A DNA stretch of 64,000 nucleotides from Hyphomicrobiales bacterium (GCA_900466875.1 UBNQ01000003.1:317570-381569); one strand, 5' to 3'. Shown: positions 46,372 through 56,850, counted from the first letter of the stretch. Numbers and translations: made by a program. The notes: generated by a model from the sequence alone, not told the origin.

Positions 46372-46986
46372 ATGAATTTAGCCCTGAAGGTGCGGCATGT
46401 AGCCGTGATCCTCGCTGCTGTGCTTGCATCTGCCGGCGTTGCAATACCGGCACCGCAGCCGACCATCGCGATGGTGACGGGTGCCGTGACGTCGCAGCCG
46501 ATCGGCCATTACGAATTCTGTCAGCGCCTGCCGGCGGAATGCAATGTCAAAAGCCGGTCTGCGCCGGCAGTACGAATGGATGACCACGCCTGGAACGTCG
46601 TTCGCGACCTCAACCGCGTCATCAATGCACGTTATATCGCCCGCACCGATCTCGACGCTTACGGCGTCGAGGAATACTGGACCTATCCGACCGTATTCGC
46701 CGACTGCGAAGACTATGCCCTGCAGAAGCGCAAGGAATTGGCCCAGCTCGGCTTCCCGCTCTCAGATCTTCTGATCACCGTCGTGCGCAAGCCTGATGGC
46801 GAAGGCCATGCAGTGCTGACCCTGCGCACCACCGAGGGCGACTTCATCCTCGACAATCTCGACAGCGAGGTTCTCGCCTGGAGTGAGACGCCCTACACAT
46901 TCCTGAAGCGTCAGGCGACCTTCAATACCGGGCGCTGGGTCACAATCGAGAATGGTCGCGACCTGCTTGTCGGTGCCCTTCGCTGA
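46372..46986 (+). CDS. Bacterial transglutaminase-like cysteine peptidase (LapG-like)
   Basis: A 204-residue periplasmic protein with a signal peptide (residues 1-24). The catalytic triad of the BTLCP family is C112 (FADCEDYALQKR), H146 (GEGHAVLTL) and D161 (FILDN). In pseudomonads LapG cuts the adhesin LapA under control of LapD and c-di-GMP; here no LapA or LapD gene is close, so the substrate is open. The leader has two TTAA half-sites spaced by six bases (46328-46341). Confidence 0.88.
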   Translation: MNLALKVRHVAVILAAVLASAGVAIPAPQPTIAMVTGAVTSQPIGHYEFCQRLPAECNVKSRSAPAVRMDDHAWNVVRDLNRVINARYIARTDLDAYGVEEYWTYPTVFADCEDYALQKRKELAQLGFPLSDLLITVVRKPDGEGHAVLTLRTTEGDFILDNLDSEVLAWSETPYTFLKRQATFNTGRWVTIENGRDLLVGALR

Positions 46987-47017
46987 TTTCAGCTTCACTA
47001 TAAGTCGTTAAGCATAT

Positions 47018-47046
47018 AACCCGCTCTGCTTGCAGTAGCGGGTTGT
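47018..47046 (+). terminator. Terminator-like hairpin after the LapG-like gene
   Basis: Perfect 8-bp stem AACCCGCT/AGCGGGTT (47018-47025, 47037-47044) with an 11-base loop and a pyrimidine-rich tail. Confidence 0.65.
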
Positions 47047-47069
47047 TCTCTCTACTCTTTCGAGAATCG

Positions 47070-47109
47070 GAAAGCTGCCCGCCCGGGCTTCGGGCGGTGT
47101 GTAGCTTTC
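47070..47109 (+). promoter_or_regulatory. Long hairpin in the leader of the histidine kinase gene
   Basis: Outer arms GAAAGCT/AGCTTTC (47070-47076, 47103-47109) enclose a perfect 7-bp inner stem CCGCCCG/CGGGCGG (47079-47085, 47091-47097). It ends 6 bases before the Shine-Dalgarno GGAGG (47116-47120). Confidence 0.5.
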
Positions 47110-47127
47110 TGCGATGGAGGCCTGTGA

Positions 47128-48696
47128 GTGCGGAACGATCGATTGTCAGGCCTGATACGACCCCATGGTTCCGCCCGGCCGTCTCTGCCACTCTGGCTCG
47201 CCGGCGTCCTGACGGCGGTTGTCCTGGGTTTCGGCGCCCTCACCGTCTACGAAAATTACAACAATGCGCTTCGCGAGGGTGAAGCGCGCGCCGTTTCATC
47301 CGCGCATGTGGTCGCTGCCCACATGGAATGGATGATGGAAGCAAGCGATCTGGCGCTTCGCCGCGTCGAGGCGGCGATCGGCGGGCGGCCGATAGACAGT
47401 TCCGCCGAACTGATCCTCGATCTGGAACGGGCCGTGGGCGAACTGCCGGCCGGCTTCGAATATGCGATTCTGGACCAGGACGGCGAAACGCGATTCTCCA
47501 GCGCGCCAGACGACGTGCTGCCCAATCATGTCGACCGCCCTTATTTCCAACGCCTGAAACAAGGAGAAATCCTGACCTTCAGCCGGCTGCTCGACAACGA
47601 GCGCGCCGGAAAACCGGCCTTCATCATCGCAAGGCGGATCGGCACCGGCGATGATTTCCGCGGCGTGGCCTCGATCACCATCCCGAACGACAATCTCGAC
47701 CGGTTCTGGGCGTCGATGAACCTCGGACCGAACTCGACGATCTCGGTCATTCGCGACGATGGCTGGCTCGTCGCGCGACGGCCTCTGGCGCTCCAGCCGA
47801 TCAATCTGAGCACGACCGAGTGGTATCCGCTGACGCGTGAGAAGCCGACCGGCTTCCACCACAACAAGGTGTCGCAGATCGACGGTTTCGCCCGGATCGT
47901 CGCCTTCTGGAAAGTGCAGGACTGGCCGTTGATCGCGCTTGCGGCAATCGAGCGGCAGGAGGTTCTCGACCAGTTCTGGCGCAATCTTTTTGCCGATGCG
48001 ATGGTCGTCGTTCCGCTGATGGCAATCCTGCTTGGCGCCTCGTTCTGGATCTATGCACTGCTCTATCGTACTGCGGCACGCAACGAGCAGCTGGAGCACG
48101 CGGTCGAGCGAAACAAGTTCCTGCTCCGGGAAATCCATCACAGGGTGAAGAACAACCTGCAGGCCGTTCTGGCGCTTGTGCGGCTGCAACGGCTGCCGCA
48201 GGAAGCACGGGACGACATGGCGCGGCGGATCAGTGCTATGATCGCCGTGCATGAGCAGATCTACAATACCGACCAGTTTGAGGAGGTCGAAGTGGCGCCC
48301 TATGCGACCCGGCTGATCTCCGACATCGCTTCCGGCTACGACATGCCGGTGAAACTCGACCTTGATTTCGCGCCGATCGCACTCGACCGGGACCAGGCCC
48401 TGCCGCTCGGGATGATCATCAACGAGGTCGTCTCCAACGCCTTCAAATATGCCTTTGCCGGGCGCAGCGAGGGCCGGCTGACGGTCCGCCTCCACCAGGA
48501 GGGTGACGATCTCAGGCTGACGGTTCGCGACGACGGGCCGGGCATTGCCGAAGACGGCCGCATCACCGGAATGGGCACAAAACTCATTTCAAGCTTCGTG
48601 CGCCAACTCCGGGGGAAATCCGAGCTTCATAATGACAATGGCGCCGTGTTCACACTGACGGCGCCGCTCGATAGCGATGCGAGAGAAGCGGCTTGA
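47128..48696 (+). CDS. Sensor histidine kinase, HisKA_2 family
   Basis: A 522-residue membrane sensor. TM1 is at residues ~20-42, then a periplasmic Cache-like domain (DRPYFQRLKQGE, LARRIGTGDDFRGVASITI), TM2 near residues 285-310, then the HisKA_2 dimerisation helix with phospho-acceptor H337 (REIHHRVKNNLQAVLALV) and the ATPase domain with N box NEVVSNAFKYAF (~432) and DDGPGI (~468). This class controls general stress or light responses in alphaproteobacteria. No response regulator gene is adjacent, so it is an orphan. GTG start with GGAGG 7 bases upstream. Confidence 0.92.
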   Translation: MRNDRLSGLIRPHGSARPSLPLWLAGVLTAVVLGFGALTVYENYNNALREGEARAVSSAHVVAAHMEWMMEASDLALRRVEAAIGGRPIDSSAELILDLERAVGELPAGFEYAILDQDGETRFSSAPDDVLPNHVDRPYFQRLKQGEILTFSRLLDNERAGKPAFIIARRIGTGDDFRGVASITIPNDNLDRFWASMNLGPNSTISVIRDDGWLVARRPLALQPINLSTTEWYPLTREKPTGFHHNKVSQIDGFARIVAFWKVQDWPLIALAAIERQEVLDQFWRNLFADAMVVVPLMAILLGASFWIYALLYRTAARNEQLEHAVERNKFLLREIHHRVKNNLQAVLALVRLQRLPQEARDDMARRISAMIAVHEQIYNTDQFEEVEVAPYATRLISDIASGYDMPVKLDLDFAPIALDRDQALPLGMIINEVVSNAFKYAFAGRSEGRLTVRLHQEGDDLRLTVRDDGPGIAEDGRITGMGTKLISSFVRQLRGKSELHNDNGAVFTLTAPLDSDAREAA

Positions 48697-48702
48697 AGCC
48701 GG

Positions 48703-49689
48703 CTAACCTGCGTTGCCGATGAAGATGCCTGCCGCCAGCACCAGCGAACCACCGAGCACGACCTGGAAGACGGCGCGCATGAACGGCGTTTCCATATAGC
48801 GGTTCTGGATGAAGGCGATCGCCCATAGCTCGAAGAAGACGATGACGGCGGCAACGATCGTCGCGGTCCAGAAATGCGGAATGAGATAGGGCAGCGTGTG
48901 GCCGAGACCGCCGAGCGCGGTCATGATGCCGGATGCAAGGCCGCGCTTGAGCGGCGATCCCCGGCCGGAAATCTTGCCGTCGTCATGCGCGGCTTCCGTA
49001 AAGCCCATCGAGATGCCGGCACCGACCGAGGCCGACAGGCCGATCAGGAAGGTGGACCATGTGTCGCCGGTGGCAAAGGCTGCGGCAAAGATCGGTGCCA
49101 GCGTCGAGACCGAACCGTCCATCAGGCCCGCCAGTCCGGGCTGGACATAGGTGAGGATGAACTGGCGGCGGGCAGTCTCGTTTTCCTCGCCGCGCGCTTC
49201 TTCCGAAACATGCTTTTCCGTCAGCATGCGGGCAATGTCTTCATGCCCCTCCTCCGCCAGCGCCAGATCGCCGAGTAGCTGTCGCGTCGAGGCATCGGAC
49301 ACCCGCTTCGTCGCCTCCCGATAAAAGCGGGCTGCCTGCTGTTCCATCGCTTCGGCTTCCGACCTCGCCGTCTCCAGCGGCAGGTTCTTTCTCAGCCAGA
49401 CGGGCTTGCGGGCGTAAAAACCCTGGATGTGTTCGCGGCGGATCAGCGGAATCCGCTCGCCGAACCGTGCCTGAAAAATCCCGATCAGCGCGTTCTTGTG
49501 GGTCTGTTCGACCTCGGCCATATCCTCGAAAACTTTCGCAGACGCCGGATACTGATCCTTCAGGCCATCGGCATAGCCGAGATAGATACGCGCGTCCTCC
49601 TCTTCGGAGGCGATTGCCAATGCGAGGATCTCTTCCTCCGACAATGACGAAAAAGGCCGGCGCGAGGACGGCAGAAGGCGGGTCAGCAT
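48703..49689 (-). CDS. mbfA: Membrane-bound ferritin A (ferritin-like/VIT1 fusion, iron exporter)
   Basis: A 328-residue protein joining an N-terminal ferritin-like di-iron domain (residues ~15-160; EEEILALAIASEEEDARIYLGY and AEVEQTHK supply Glu and His ligands) to a C-terminal VIT1 membrane domain with about five helices. MbfA of Agrobacterium and Bradyrhizobium exports iron and protects against peroxide; it is repressed by Irr in low iron. The start ATG 49689 has GGAG six bases upstream; the in-frame ATG 49701 lies in the ICE and has no Shine-Dalgarno. It ends 6 bases from the convergent histidine kinase gene. Confidence 0.95.
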   Translation of the reverse strand: MLTRLLPSSRRPFSSLSEEEILALAIASEEEDARIYLGYADGLKDQYPASAKVFEDMAEVEQTHKNALIGIFQARFGERIPLIRREHIQGFYARKPVWLRKNLPLETARSEAEAMEQQAARFYREATKRVSDASTRQLLGDLALAEEGHEDIARMLTEKHVSEEARGEENETARRQFILTYVQPGLAGLMDGSVSTLAPIFAAAFATGDTWSTFLIGLSASVGAGISMGFTEAAHDDGKISGRGSPLKRGLASGIMTALGGLGHTLPYLIPHFWTATIVAAVIVFFELWAIAFIQNRYMETPFMRAVFQVVLGGSLVLAAGIFIGNAG

Positions 49690-49700
49690 CGAAAACTCCA

Positions 49701-49717
49701 TTTAGAATAATTCTAAA
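49701..49717. promoter_or_regulatory. Iron control element (ICE), Irr-binding site of mbfA
   Basis: TTTAGAA-TAA-TTCTAAA is a perfect dyad matching the rhizobial ICE described for Irr. It lies 12 to 28 bases before the mbfA start on the minus strand, a position for repression. Confidence 0.88.
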
Positions 49718-49729
49718 CTATTCCCGTGA

Positions 49730-51046
<1,317 letters not shown>

Positions 51047-51070
51047 ATCCTCGAATACGGCTGAAACGGG

Positions 51071-51095
51071 AAGCCCGGACATGCGCCGGGCTTTT
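51071..51095 (+). terminator. Rho-independent terminator of TRAP gene 1
   Basis: Perfect 8-bp stem AAGCCCGG/CCGGGCTT (51071-51078, 51086-51093) and a T run. Confidence 0.85.
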
Positions 51096-51213
51096 CCGCA
51101 TTTACGAAAAACAAGAATTCGTCGGTTATGGGATGGCTTGGCTTGTTCTTGCCAAATCAATGCGCTTAACACGAGGCCGACAACCACAAGCGCGCCCTGG
51201 CGCGGGAGGATGA

Positions 51214-52320
<1,107 letters not shown>

Positions 52321-52340
52321 AGCCTGTCGGACAAAGCCGG

Positions 52341-52365
52341 ACCCGGAATACATCTCCGGGTTTTT
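52341..52365 (+). terminator. Rho-independent terminator of TRAP gene 2
   Basis: Stem ACCCGGA/TCCGGGT (52341-52347, 52355-52361) with a T run at 52361-52365. Confidence 0.8.
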
Positions 52366-52377
52366 GCGGCCCAGGGC

Positions 52378-52510
52378 TTTGTTGATTGAAGGTTGCGGAA
52401 TTAATTCCGCAATCTCATTGATTTTTGCCGCGCGAAAGCCCATATCAGCAATATCGAAATCTAAATCGAACTCACGCAGCGCCGTTTCGTGTGCGCTTCT
52501 TCGCGTTGAT
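52378..52510 (-). pseudogene. Possible remnant of a ParB-linked DNA methyltransferase gene
   Basis: The minus strand reads as ETALREFDLDFDIADMGFRA and AKINEIAELI (about 52401-52490), resembling the LDLDFDxxxTGFxxxEID segment of ParB/DNA-methylase proteins of phages and mobile elements. There is no start codon, ribosome-binding site or rest of the gene. The likeness is a recollection of family pattern, so low confidence. A 20-bp palindrome (52393-52412) falls inside. Confidence 0.25.
52393..52412. repeat. 20-bp perfect palindrome
   Basis: TTGCGGAATTAATTCCGCAA is a perfect palindrome in the gap between TRAP gene 2 and rpsU, about 250 bases ahead of the rpsU start. Confidence 0.6.
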
Positions 52511-52582
52511 ATCGATGGATGCCATTTGCCTCTCCTGACCGCGCATTTGCCGGCAGTGAGACCGGGCTGGTGGTCCTGGAGA

Positions 52583-52606
52583 GGTCGGGCAAGCCCGGCC
52601 TTTTTT
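52583..52606 (+). terminator. Intrinsic terminator upstream of rpsU
   Basis: Stem GGTCGGGC/GCCCGGCC (one G-U pair; 52583-52590, 52593-52600) with a two-base gap, then TTTTTT. Confidence 0.7.
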
Positions 52607-52662
52607 GTTTTGCCACCCAAAACATCGGGCAGGGCGTCGTTTTAAACCGGAAGGGATATAGT

Positions 52663-52899
52663 TTGCAGGTTCTTGTCAGAGATAACAACGTCGATCAGGC
52701 ATTGCGCGTCTTGAAGAAAAAGATGCAGCGCGAGGGACTTTTTCGCGAAATGAAGGCGCGCAGCGCCTACGAAAAGCCGTCTGAAAAGCGGGTCCGCGAA
52801 AAGGCCGAGGCCGTTCGACGTTTTCGTAAGCTGGCACGCAAGAAGCTGCAGCGCGAGGGTCTTCTGCCCGCGCCGAAGAAGGTTGTGCGCCCGCGCTGA
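52663..52899 (+). CDS. rpsU: 30S ribosomal protein S21 (TTG start)
   Basis: A 78-residue S21, the small basic protein near the anti-Shine-Dalgarno end of 16S rRNA that aids initiation. The frame begins [21 protein letters not shown], and [27 protein letters not shown] is typical. TTG 52663 is preceded by AAGGGA six bases upstream; a longer frame from 52519 would add 48 unrelated residues. Confidence 0.93.
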   Translation: MQVLVRDNNVDQALRVLKKKMQREGLFREMKARSAYEKPSEKRVREKAEAVRRFRKLARKKLQREGLLPAPKKVVRPR

Positions 52900-52955
52900 T
52901 TTCTGCTTTCTAATTCCCGAGATTTTACGCCCAAGACTTCAGGAAGGATGACCCC

Positions 52956-53174
52956 ATGACCGCTATCAAGGAAGAAACGTCGGCCCCCACCAAGCTTTCA
53001 GCTCGGGAAAAGGCCGCCGTAACCAACGATGCAGCACGTGCGATCATTGCGGCCGAAGTGTCTTCACGGGAAGAGAAGACCGAAAGGTTGCGCCTGCTTC
53101 GCCTCCAGCGGGAGGCGAGCGAGACGAAAGCCGCGCCTGCCAAGCGCAAGGCAGCCGCCAAAAAAGACCACTGA
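52956..53174 (+). CDS. Small highly charged protein (72 aa)
   Basis: A 72-residue hydrophilic protein, mostly helical: KLSAREKAAVTNDAARAIIAAEVSSREEKTERLRLLRLQRE with a Lys/Ala tail (APAKRKAAAKKDH). Nucleic-acid or ribosome contact is conceivable from the charge and from the neighbouring rpsU, but nothing is proved. AGGAAGGA lies before the ATG, and a bidirectional terminator follows 10 bases after the stop. Confidence 0.75.
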   Translation: MTAIKEETSAPTKLSAREKAAVTNDAARAIIAAEVSSREEKTERLRLLRLQREASETKAAPAKRKAAAKKDH

Positions 53175-53183
53175 TCCATATTC

Positions 53184-53212
53184 AAAAAGCCCGGAAATCC
53201 TCCGGGCTTTTT
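53184..53212. terminator. Bidirectional intrinsic terminator
   Basis: A perfect 11-bp stem AAAAGCCCGGA/TCCGGGCTTTT (53185-53195, 53201-53211) with A and T runs on the two sides, between the charged small protein gene and the converging MFS gene. Confidence 0.88.
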
Positions 53213-53222
53213 GCTGCCTGCG

Positions 53223-54434
53223 TCACGCCGGCTGCAGCTTCTCCTCCTCGCGATCCGGCAGGGGCGGAAATGCGAGCGCAATCAGCACCGCCGCAAGCCC
53301 GACAAGGGCGGACCCGAAAAACAGCCAGTTGTAATTGTTGAAGGCGTCGAAGGCCCAGCCGCCGGCCAGCGGCCCGAAGGCCATGCCGATGCTTGACAGC
53401 ATCGAGGCCGCGCCCAGCACGGTGCCGAGTATTTTCGCACCGAAATAATCCCGGGCCAGCACCGCATACAGCGGCATGACCCCACCATAGGTGCCGCCGA
53501 AAATGATCGCCAGCGCGTAGAAATGCGCAAGATCGGTCGCCATCGTATAGGCGGCGATCACCAGCGCCTGGATCATCAGGCCGATGATCAGCACCGGCTT
53601 GACGCCGAACCGGTCGGCCGCGAGACCGTAGACGATACGCCCGCCCAGCCCCGCCGCGCCCTCGACGCTGTAGATCGACACGGCCGCCATCGGCGCCACG
53701 CCGCAATACATCGCATAGCTGACCATGTGAAAGATCGGCCCGGAATGGGCCGCGCAGCAGGCGAAAAAGGTGAAGGCCAGCACGAGGAACTGGGGCGAGC
53801 GAAAAACCTTTGCGAGCGGCAGGCCGGCGCCTTCCGCCTGCGGACCGTCGGCTGCCATCTCCTCATCCGGCGGATTGCGGACCAGAAGCACGGTCGGCAG
53901 AAGAATGACCCAGGCACCGATACCAATCGTCAGCATGGCCATGCGCCAATCACCGAACTCGTCGATCAGGAACCGGGCGAGCGGCGAGACCGTCATCGGC
54001 GCCATGCCCATGCCGGCCGATACGAGCGATACGGCGAGGCTGCGGTGGTCGTCGAACCAGCGCATGGTGAGCGAGATCATCGGCGCCATGAAGGCGCTGG
54101 CTGAGAGGCCGACAAGGCAACCGTAGAGAAGCTGGAAGGAAAAGAGGCTCTGCGAGTGGCTGGCGAGCACCAATGCCAGACCGGCAAGGACCGAGCCGAT
54201 CAGCACGACGATCCGCGTGCCGAACCGATCACTGGCCGCGCCCCACATGAAGCTGCCCAGTCCCATGACGATGAAATTGAGCGTCATGGCGCTCGATATC
54301 GCCGCATGAGACCAGCCGGTCTGGCGTGCGATCGGCTCCAGAAATACTGCGAGCGAAAACATCACGCCCATCGCCACGCAGCCCATCAAACCGCCGGCAA
54401 ACACGATCACCCAACGATAATGATTGCGTTTCAT
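53223..54434 (-). CDS. MFS transporter (OFA-like family)
   Basis: A 403-residue 12-helix major facilitator protein. NFIVMGLGSFMWGAASDRFGTRIVV is the loop-2 motif, and GRIVYGLAADRFGVKPVL the matching one in the second half. Similar proteins include oxalate/formate-type antiporters and other anion carriers; substrate not assignable. ATG 54434 has GGAGG upstream. It is convergent with the charged small protein gene. Confidence 0.88.
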   Translation of the reverse strand: MKRNHYRWVIVFAGGLMGCVAMGVMFSLAVFLEPIARQTGWSHAAISSAMTLNFIVMGLGSFMWGAASDRFGTRIVVLIGSVLAGLALVLASHSQSLFSFQLLYGCLVGLSASAFMAPMISLTMRWFDDHRSLAVSLVSAGMGMAPMTVSPLARFLIDEFGDWRMAMLTIGIGAWVILLPTVLLVRNPPDEEMAADGPQAEGAGLPLAKVFRSPQFLVLAFTFFACCAAHSGPIFHMVSYAMYCGVAPMAAVSIYSVEGAAGLGGRIVYGLAADRFGVKPVLIIGLMIQALVIAAYTMATDLAHFYALAIIFGGTYGGVMPLYAVLARDYFGAKILGTVLGAASMLSSIGMAFGPLAGGWAFDAFNNYNWLFFGSALVGLAAVLIALAFPPLPDREEEKLQPA

Positions 54435-54565
54435 CCTGCCCTCCTCCCAGAGTTTACAGGCGCCGAAAGCGCCACGATACAGCAAGGACGTGCACTCGGG
54501 AGGATTGCCGACAGGGATGTCGGATTATTTTTGAGGTGCGTCGCGGGTGTGAGCAATCACAAACG

Positions 54566-54593
54566 AAAAAGGCCCCGCACGCGGCGGGGCCTT
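54566..54593 (-). terminator. Rho-independent terminator of the 55-aa gene
   Basis: Perfect 10-bp stem AAGGCCCCGC/GCGGGGCCTT (54569-54578, 54584-54593) followed on the minus strand by TTTCGTTT. Confidence 0.85.
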
Positions 54594-54616
54594 CTGGATC
54601 ATGTGCGATGGTGACG

Positions 54617-54784
54617 TCAGCTACCGCTGTTGGTGCGGTTACTGCCGACATTCGTGTTCATCGACGATGTCTTGCCGTCCGGGCTTTGCCCGTAATAGGT
54701 ACCGCCAAGGTGGCCACCCGAACTGGTGTTCTCGACCTGTCGTTTTGCACGTTTGATGGCTTGTTGTACGTCACTTTTGCTCAT
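54617..54784 (-). CDS. Small Gly/Ser/Asn-rich protein (55 aa)
   Basis: GGAGG lies before ATG 54784. The 55-residue product starts MSKSDVQQAIKRAKRQVEN, a basic amphipathic helix, and continues with a Gly/Ser/Asn/Thr-rich disordered part (SSGGHLGGTYYGQSPDG, NTNVGSNRTNSGS). A strong terminator follows 23 bases after the stop. It is divergent from the TetR gene. I recognise no family; a secretion signal is absent. Confidence 0.65.
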   Translation of the reverse strand: MSKSDVQQAIKRAKRQVENTSSGGHLGGTYYGQSPDGKTSSMNTNVGSNRTNSGS

Positions 54785-54898
54785 GTCTGTCCTCCAGCTT
54801 TCAAGGTTGGTGACAGGGATCCAACCCCTAAAATCCGAAACCGTTCCGAAATTCCTTCATCAAAAATGAGCAGCCGCTTGACGGATAGGCGTCATCAG

Positions 54899-54928
54899 CC
54901 TATTTGGAAACGATCATTTCCGAATAGG
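54899..54928. promoter_or_regulatory. 30-bp near-perfect palindrome, TetR operator
   Basis: CCTATT and AATAGG outer arms enclose GGAAACGATCATTTCC; 26 of 30 positions pair. It lies 9 to 38 bases before the TetR start codon, the usual site of autoregulation. Confidence 0.82.
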
Positions 54929-54936
54929 ATTTTGTC

Positions 54937-55554
54937 ATGAACGTCGACATCAGCCTCGCCAGCGGGCGGACCGCCGGACGGCCGCGTGAATTCGATATCG
55001 ACGAAGCGCTCGACAAGGCGATCACCGTGTTCAGCGAACGGGGTTATCACGGCACGTCGATCGCCGACCTGCGCGACGCGATGGGGCTGACGGCCGGAAG
55101 TTTGTACAAGGCATTCAAGGACAAGCATGCGATCTTCCTTGCAAGCTTCGACCGCTACAAGCAGGTGCGCAACATGCTTCTGGACGAGGAACTGGCGAAA
55201 GCCGAAAACGGGCGCGACGGTGTTTACCGCATGCTCGCCTTTTATGCCGAAGGCGCCCATGGCGACGGTGGCCGCCGCGGCTGCCTGGCGGTCGGTACGG
55301 CCGTCGAACTGGCGATCTTCGACGATGAGGCGGCGCGCCGCGTCGAACGTTCGATGGACCGTTTCGAAACCACGTTCGAGGCGCTGATCCGCCGGGGCCA
55401 GGAGGATGGCTCCGTCAATCGCTCGGTTGAACCCAATGCAACGGCCCGGCTGCTTCTGTCCGTCGTCCAGGGCCTTCGGGTTCTGGGCAAGACCAGCCCC
55501 AACCGCGAACAAACATTTTCCGTGGTCGACGTGGCGATGACGCTGCTCGACTGA
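54937..55554 (+). CDS. TetR/AcrR family regulator
   Basis: A 205-residue repressor with an N-terminal helix-turn-helix (ALDKAITVFSERGYHGTSIADLRDAMGLTAGSLYKAF, residues ~24-60) and a helical ligand domain that keeps RGCLAVGTAVELA. The palindrome just upstream is its probable operator, and the MFS gene 33 bases downstream is the probable target; both form one operon. Typical inducers are toxic small molecules. Confidence 0.92.
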   Translation: MNVDISLASGRTAGRPREFDIDEALDKAITVFSERGYHGTSIADLRDAMGLTAGSLYKAFKDKHAIFLASFDRYKQVRNMLLDEELAKAENGRDGVYRMLAFYAEGAHGDGGRRGCLAVGTAVELAIFDDEAARRVERSMDRFETTFEALIRRGQEDGSVNRSVEPNATARLLLSVVQGLRVLGKTSPNREQTFSVVDVAMTLLD

Positions 55555-55587
55555 CCAATACCAGAGACTGCCCCAAGGATACCCCCA

Positions 55588-56811
55588 ATGACCACCAAGT
55601 CCCCGGCGATCGAAGCGCCGGCAAACCACGGCCGGATGACGGCCGGCCTCACTTTCGTCATGGCCGCAGCCTGCGGCCTGATCGTCGCCAATCTCTATTA
55701 TGCCCAGCCGCTTGCAGGCCCGATCGCCGCCGCAATCGGCCTTCCGCCGCACCTGACCGGCCTGATCGTGACGCTGACCCAGATCGGTTACGGCCTCGGT
55801 CTACTGTTCATCGTGCCGCTGGGTGATCTTCTCGAAAACCGCCGGCTGATCCTCATCATGATCGGAGCAACCGCGATCTCACTGGTTGCTGCGGGGTTTT
55901 CGAGCGCCGCCCTGCCCTTCCTGCTTGCATCGCTCGCCATCGGGCTCACCTCGTCGGCGGTGCAGATGATCGTACCCTTTGCTGCAAGCCTGACGCCTGA
56001 GGAACATCGCGGCCGGGTCGTCGGCAATGTGGTCAGCGGCCTGATGATCGGCATCATGATGGCGCGGCCGATCGCGAGTTTTGTCACCGGCCTCTCCAAC
56101 TGGCATGTGATCTTCTTCGCCTCGGCGGCCGTGATGGTTGCGCTCGGCTTCATCCTGGCAACGCGTCTGCCGAAGCGCACGCCGCGAACGCAGCTTTCCT
56201 ACGGCGGCCTGCTCGCCTCGCTCGGCACGCTTTATGCCACCCAGCCGATCCTGCGCCGCCGCTCTTTCTACCAGTTCTGCCAGTTTGCCGCCTTCAGCCT
56301 GTTCTGGACGGTCACGCCGCTGGTTCTGGCCGGCCCCGCCTTTCAGCTCGGCCAGACGGGTATCGCCATCTTCGCGCTTGTCGGTGTCGCCGGCGCCATC
56401 GCCTCACCGATCGCCGGTCGTCTGGCAGACCGGGATCTCAGCCGCCCCGCAACGGCACTCGGCATCCTTTCGGTCGGTGTCGCTTTCCTGATTACCCATC
56501 TGTTCGCCGAGGGATCCACGGCAGCGCTTGCCCTCCTGGCAATCGCCGCGGTCCTGCTCGATTTCGGCGTGGCGATGACGCTCGTCATCAGCCAGCGGGC
56601 GATCTACACGCTCGGTGCCGACCTGCGCTCACGGCTCAACGGCCTGTTCATGGCGACCTTCTTCGTTGGCGGCGCGCTCGGTTCGGCTGTCGGCGCCTGG
56701 GCCTTTGCCGAAGGGGGCTGGATGCTCGCATCCACGATAGGCGTTGCGCTTTCAGCCGTCGCTTTCGTCTACTTCCTGACGGAACCCAAGCCGCATCATC
56801 ACAAGGCCTGA
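55588..56811 (+). CDS. MFS efflux transporter
   Basis: A 407-residue 12-helix transporter of the drug:proton antiporter type. VANLYYAQPLAGPIAAAIGL is the family start; LGDLLENRRLILIMIG is motif A and GVAGAIASPIAGRLADRDLSRP the second. Located 33 bases after the TetR gene and probably repressed by it, it may export an inhibitor or a metabolite. A 10-bp terminator-like hairpin follows (56827-56850). Confidence 0.9.
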   Translation: MTTKSPAIEAPANHGRMTAGLTFVMAAACGLIVANLYYAQPLAGPIAAAIGLPPHLTGLIVTLTQIGYGLGLLFIVPLGDLLENRRLILIMIGATAISLVAAGFSSAALPFLLASLAIGLTSSAVQMIVPFAASLTPEEHRGRVVGNVVSGLMIGIMMARPIASFVTGLSNWHVIFFASAAVMVALGFILATRLPKRTPRTQLSYGGLLASLGTLYATQPILRRRSFYQFCQFAAFSLFWTVTPLVLAGPAFQLGQTGIAIFALVGVAGAIASPIAGRLADRDLSRPATALGILSVGVAFLITHLFAEGSTAALALLAIAAVLLDFGVAMTLVISQRAIYTLGADLRSRLNGLFMATFFVGGALGSAVGAWAFAEGGWMLASTIGVALSAVAFVYFLTEPKPHHHKA

Positions 56812-56826
56812 ACGTCGCATAGCCTT

Positions 56827-56850
56827 GTAGCCCGCCTCCTGGCGGGCTAC
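56827..56850. terminator. Terminator-like hairpin between MFS and ArsR genes
   Basis: Perfect 10-bp stem GTAGCCCGCC/GGCGGGCTAC with a TCCT loop; only a short T run on the plus strand. It can serve both converging genes. Confidence 0.75.

Larger units (their letters stand above)
52321..52662. other. Intergenic region between TRAP gene 2 and rpsU
   Basis: These 342 bases hold two terminator-like hairpins (52341-52365 and 52583-52606), the palindrome at 52393-52412 and the possible remnant above. The second terminator without a visible gene in front raises the option of a small RNA between about 52420 and 52606. I see no convincing protein gene. Confidence 0.5.
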
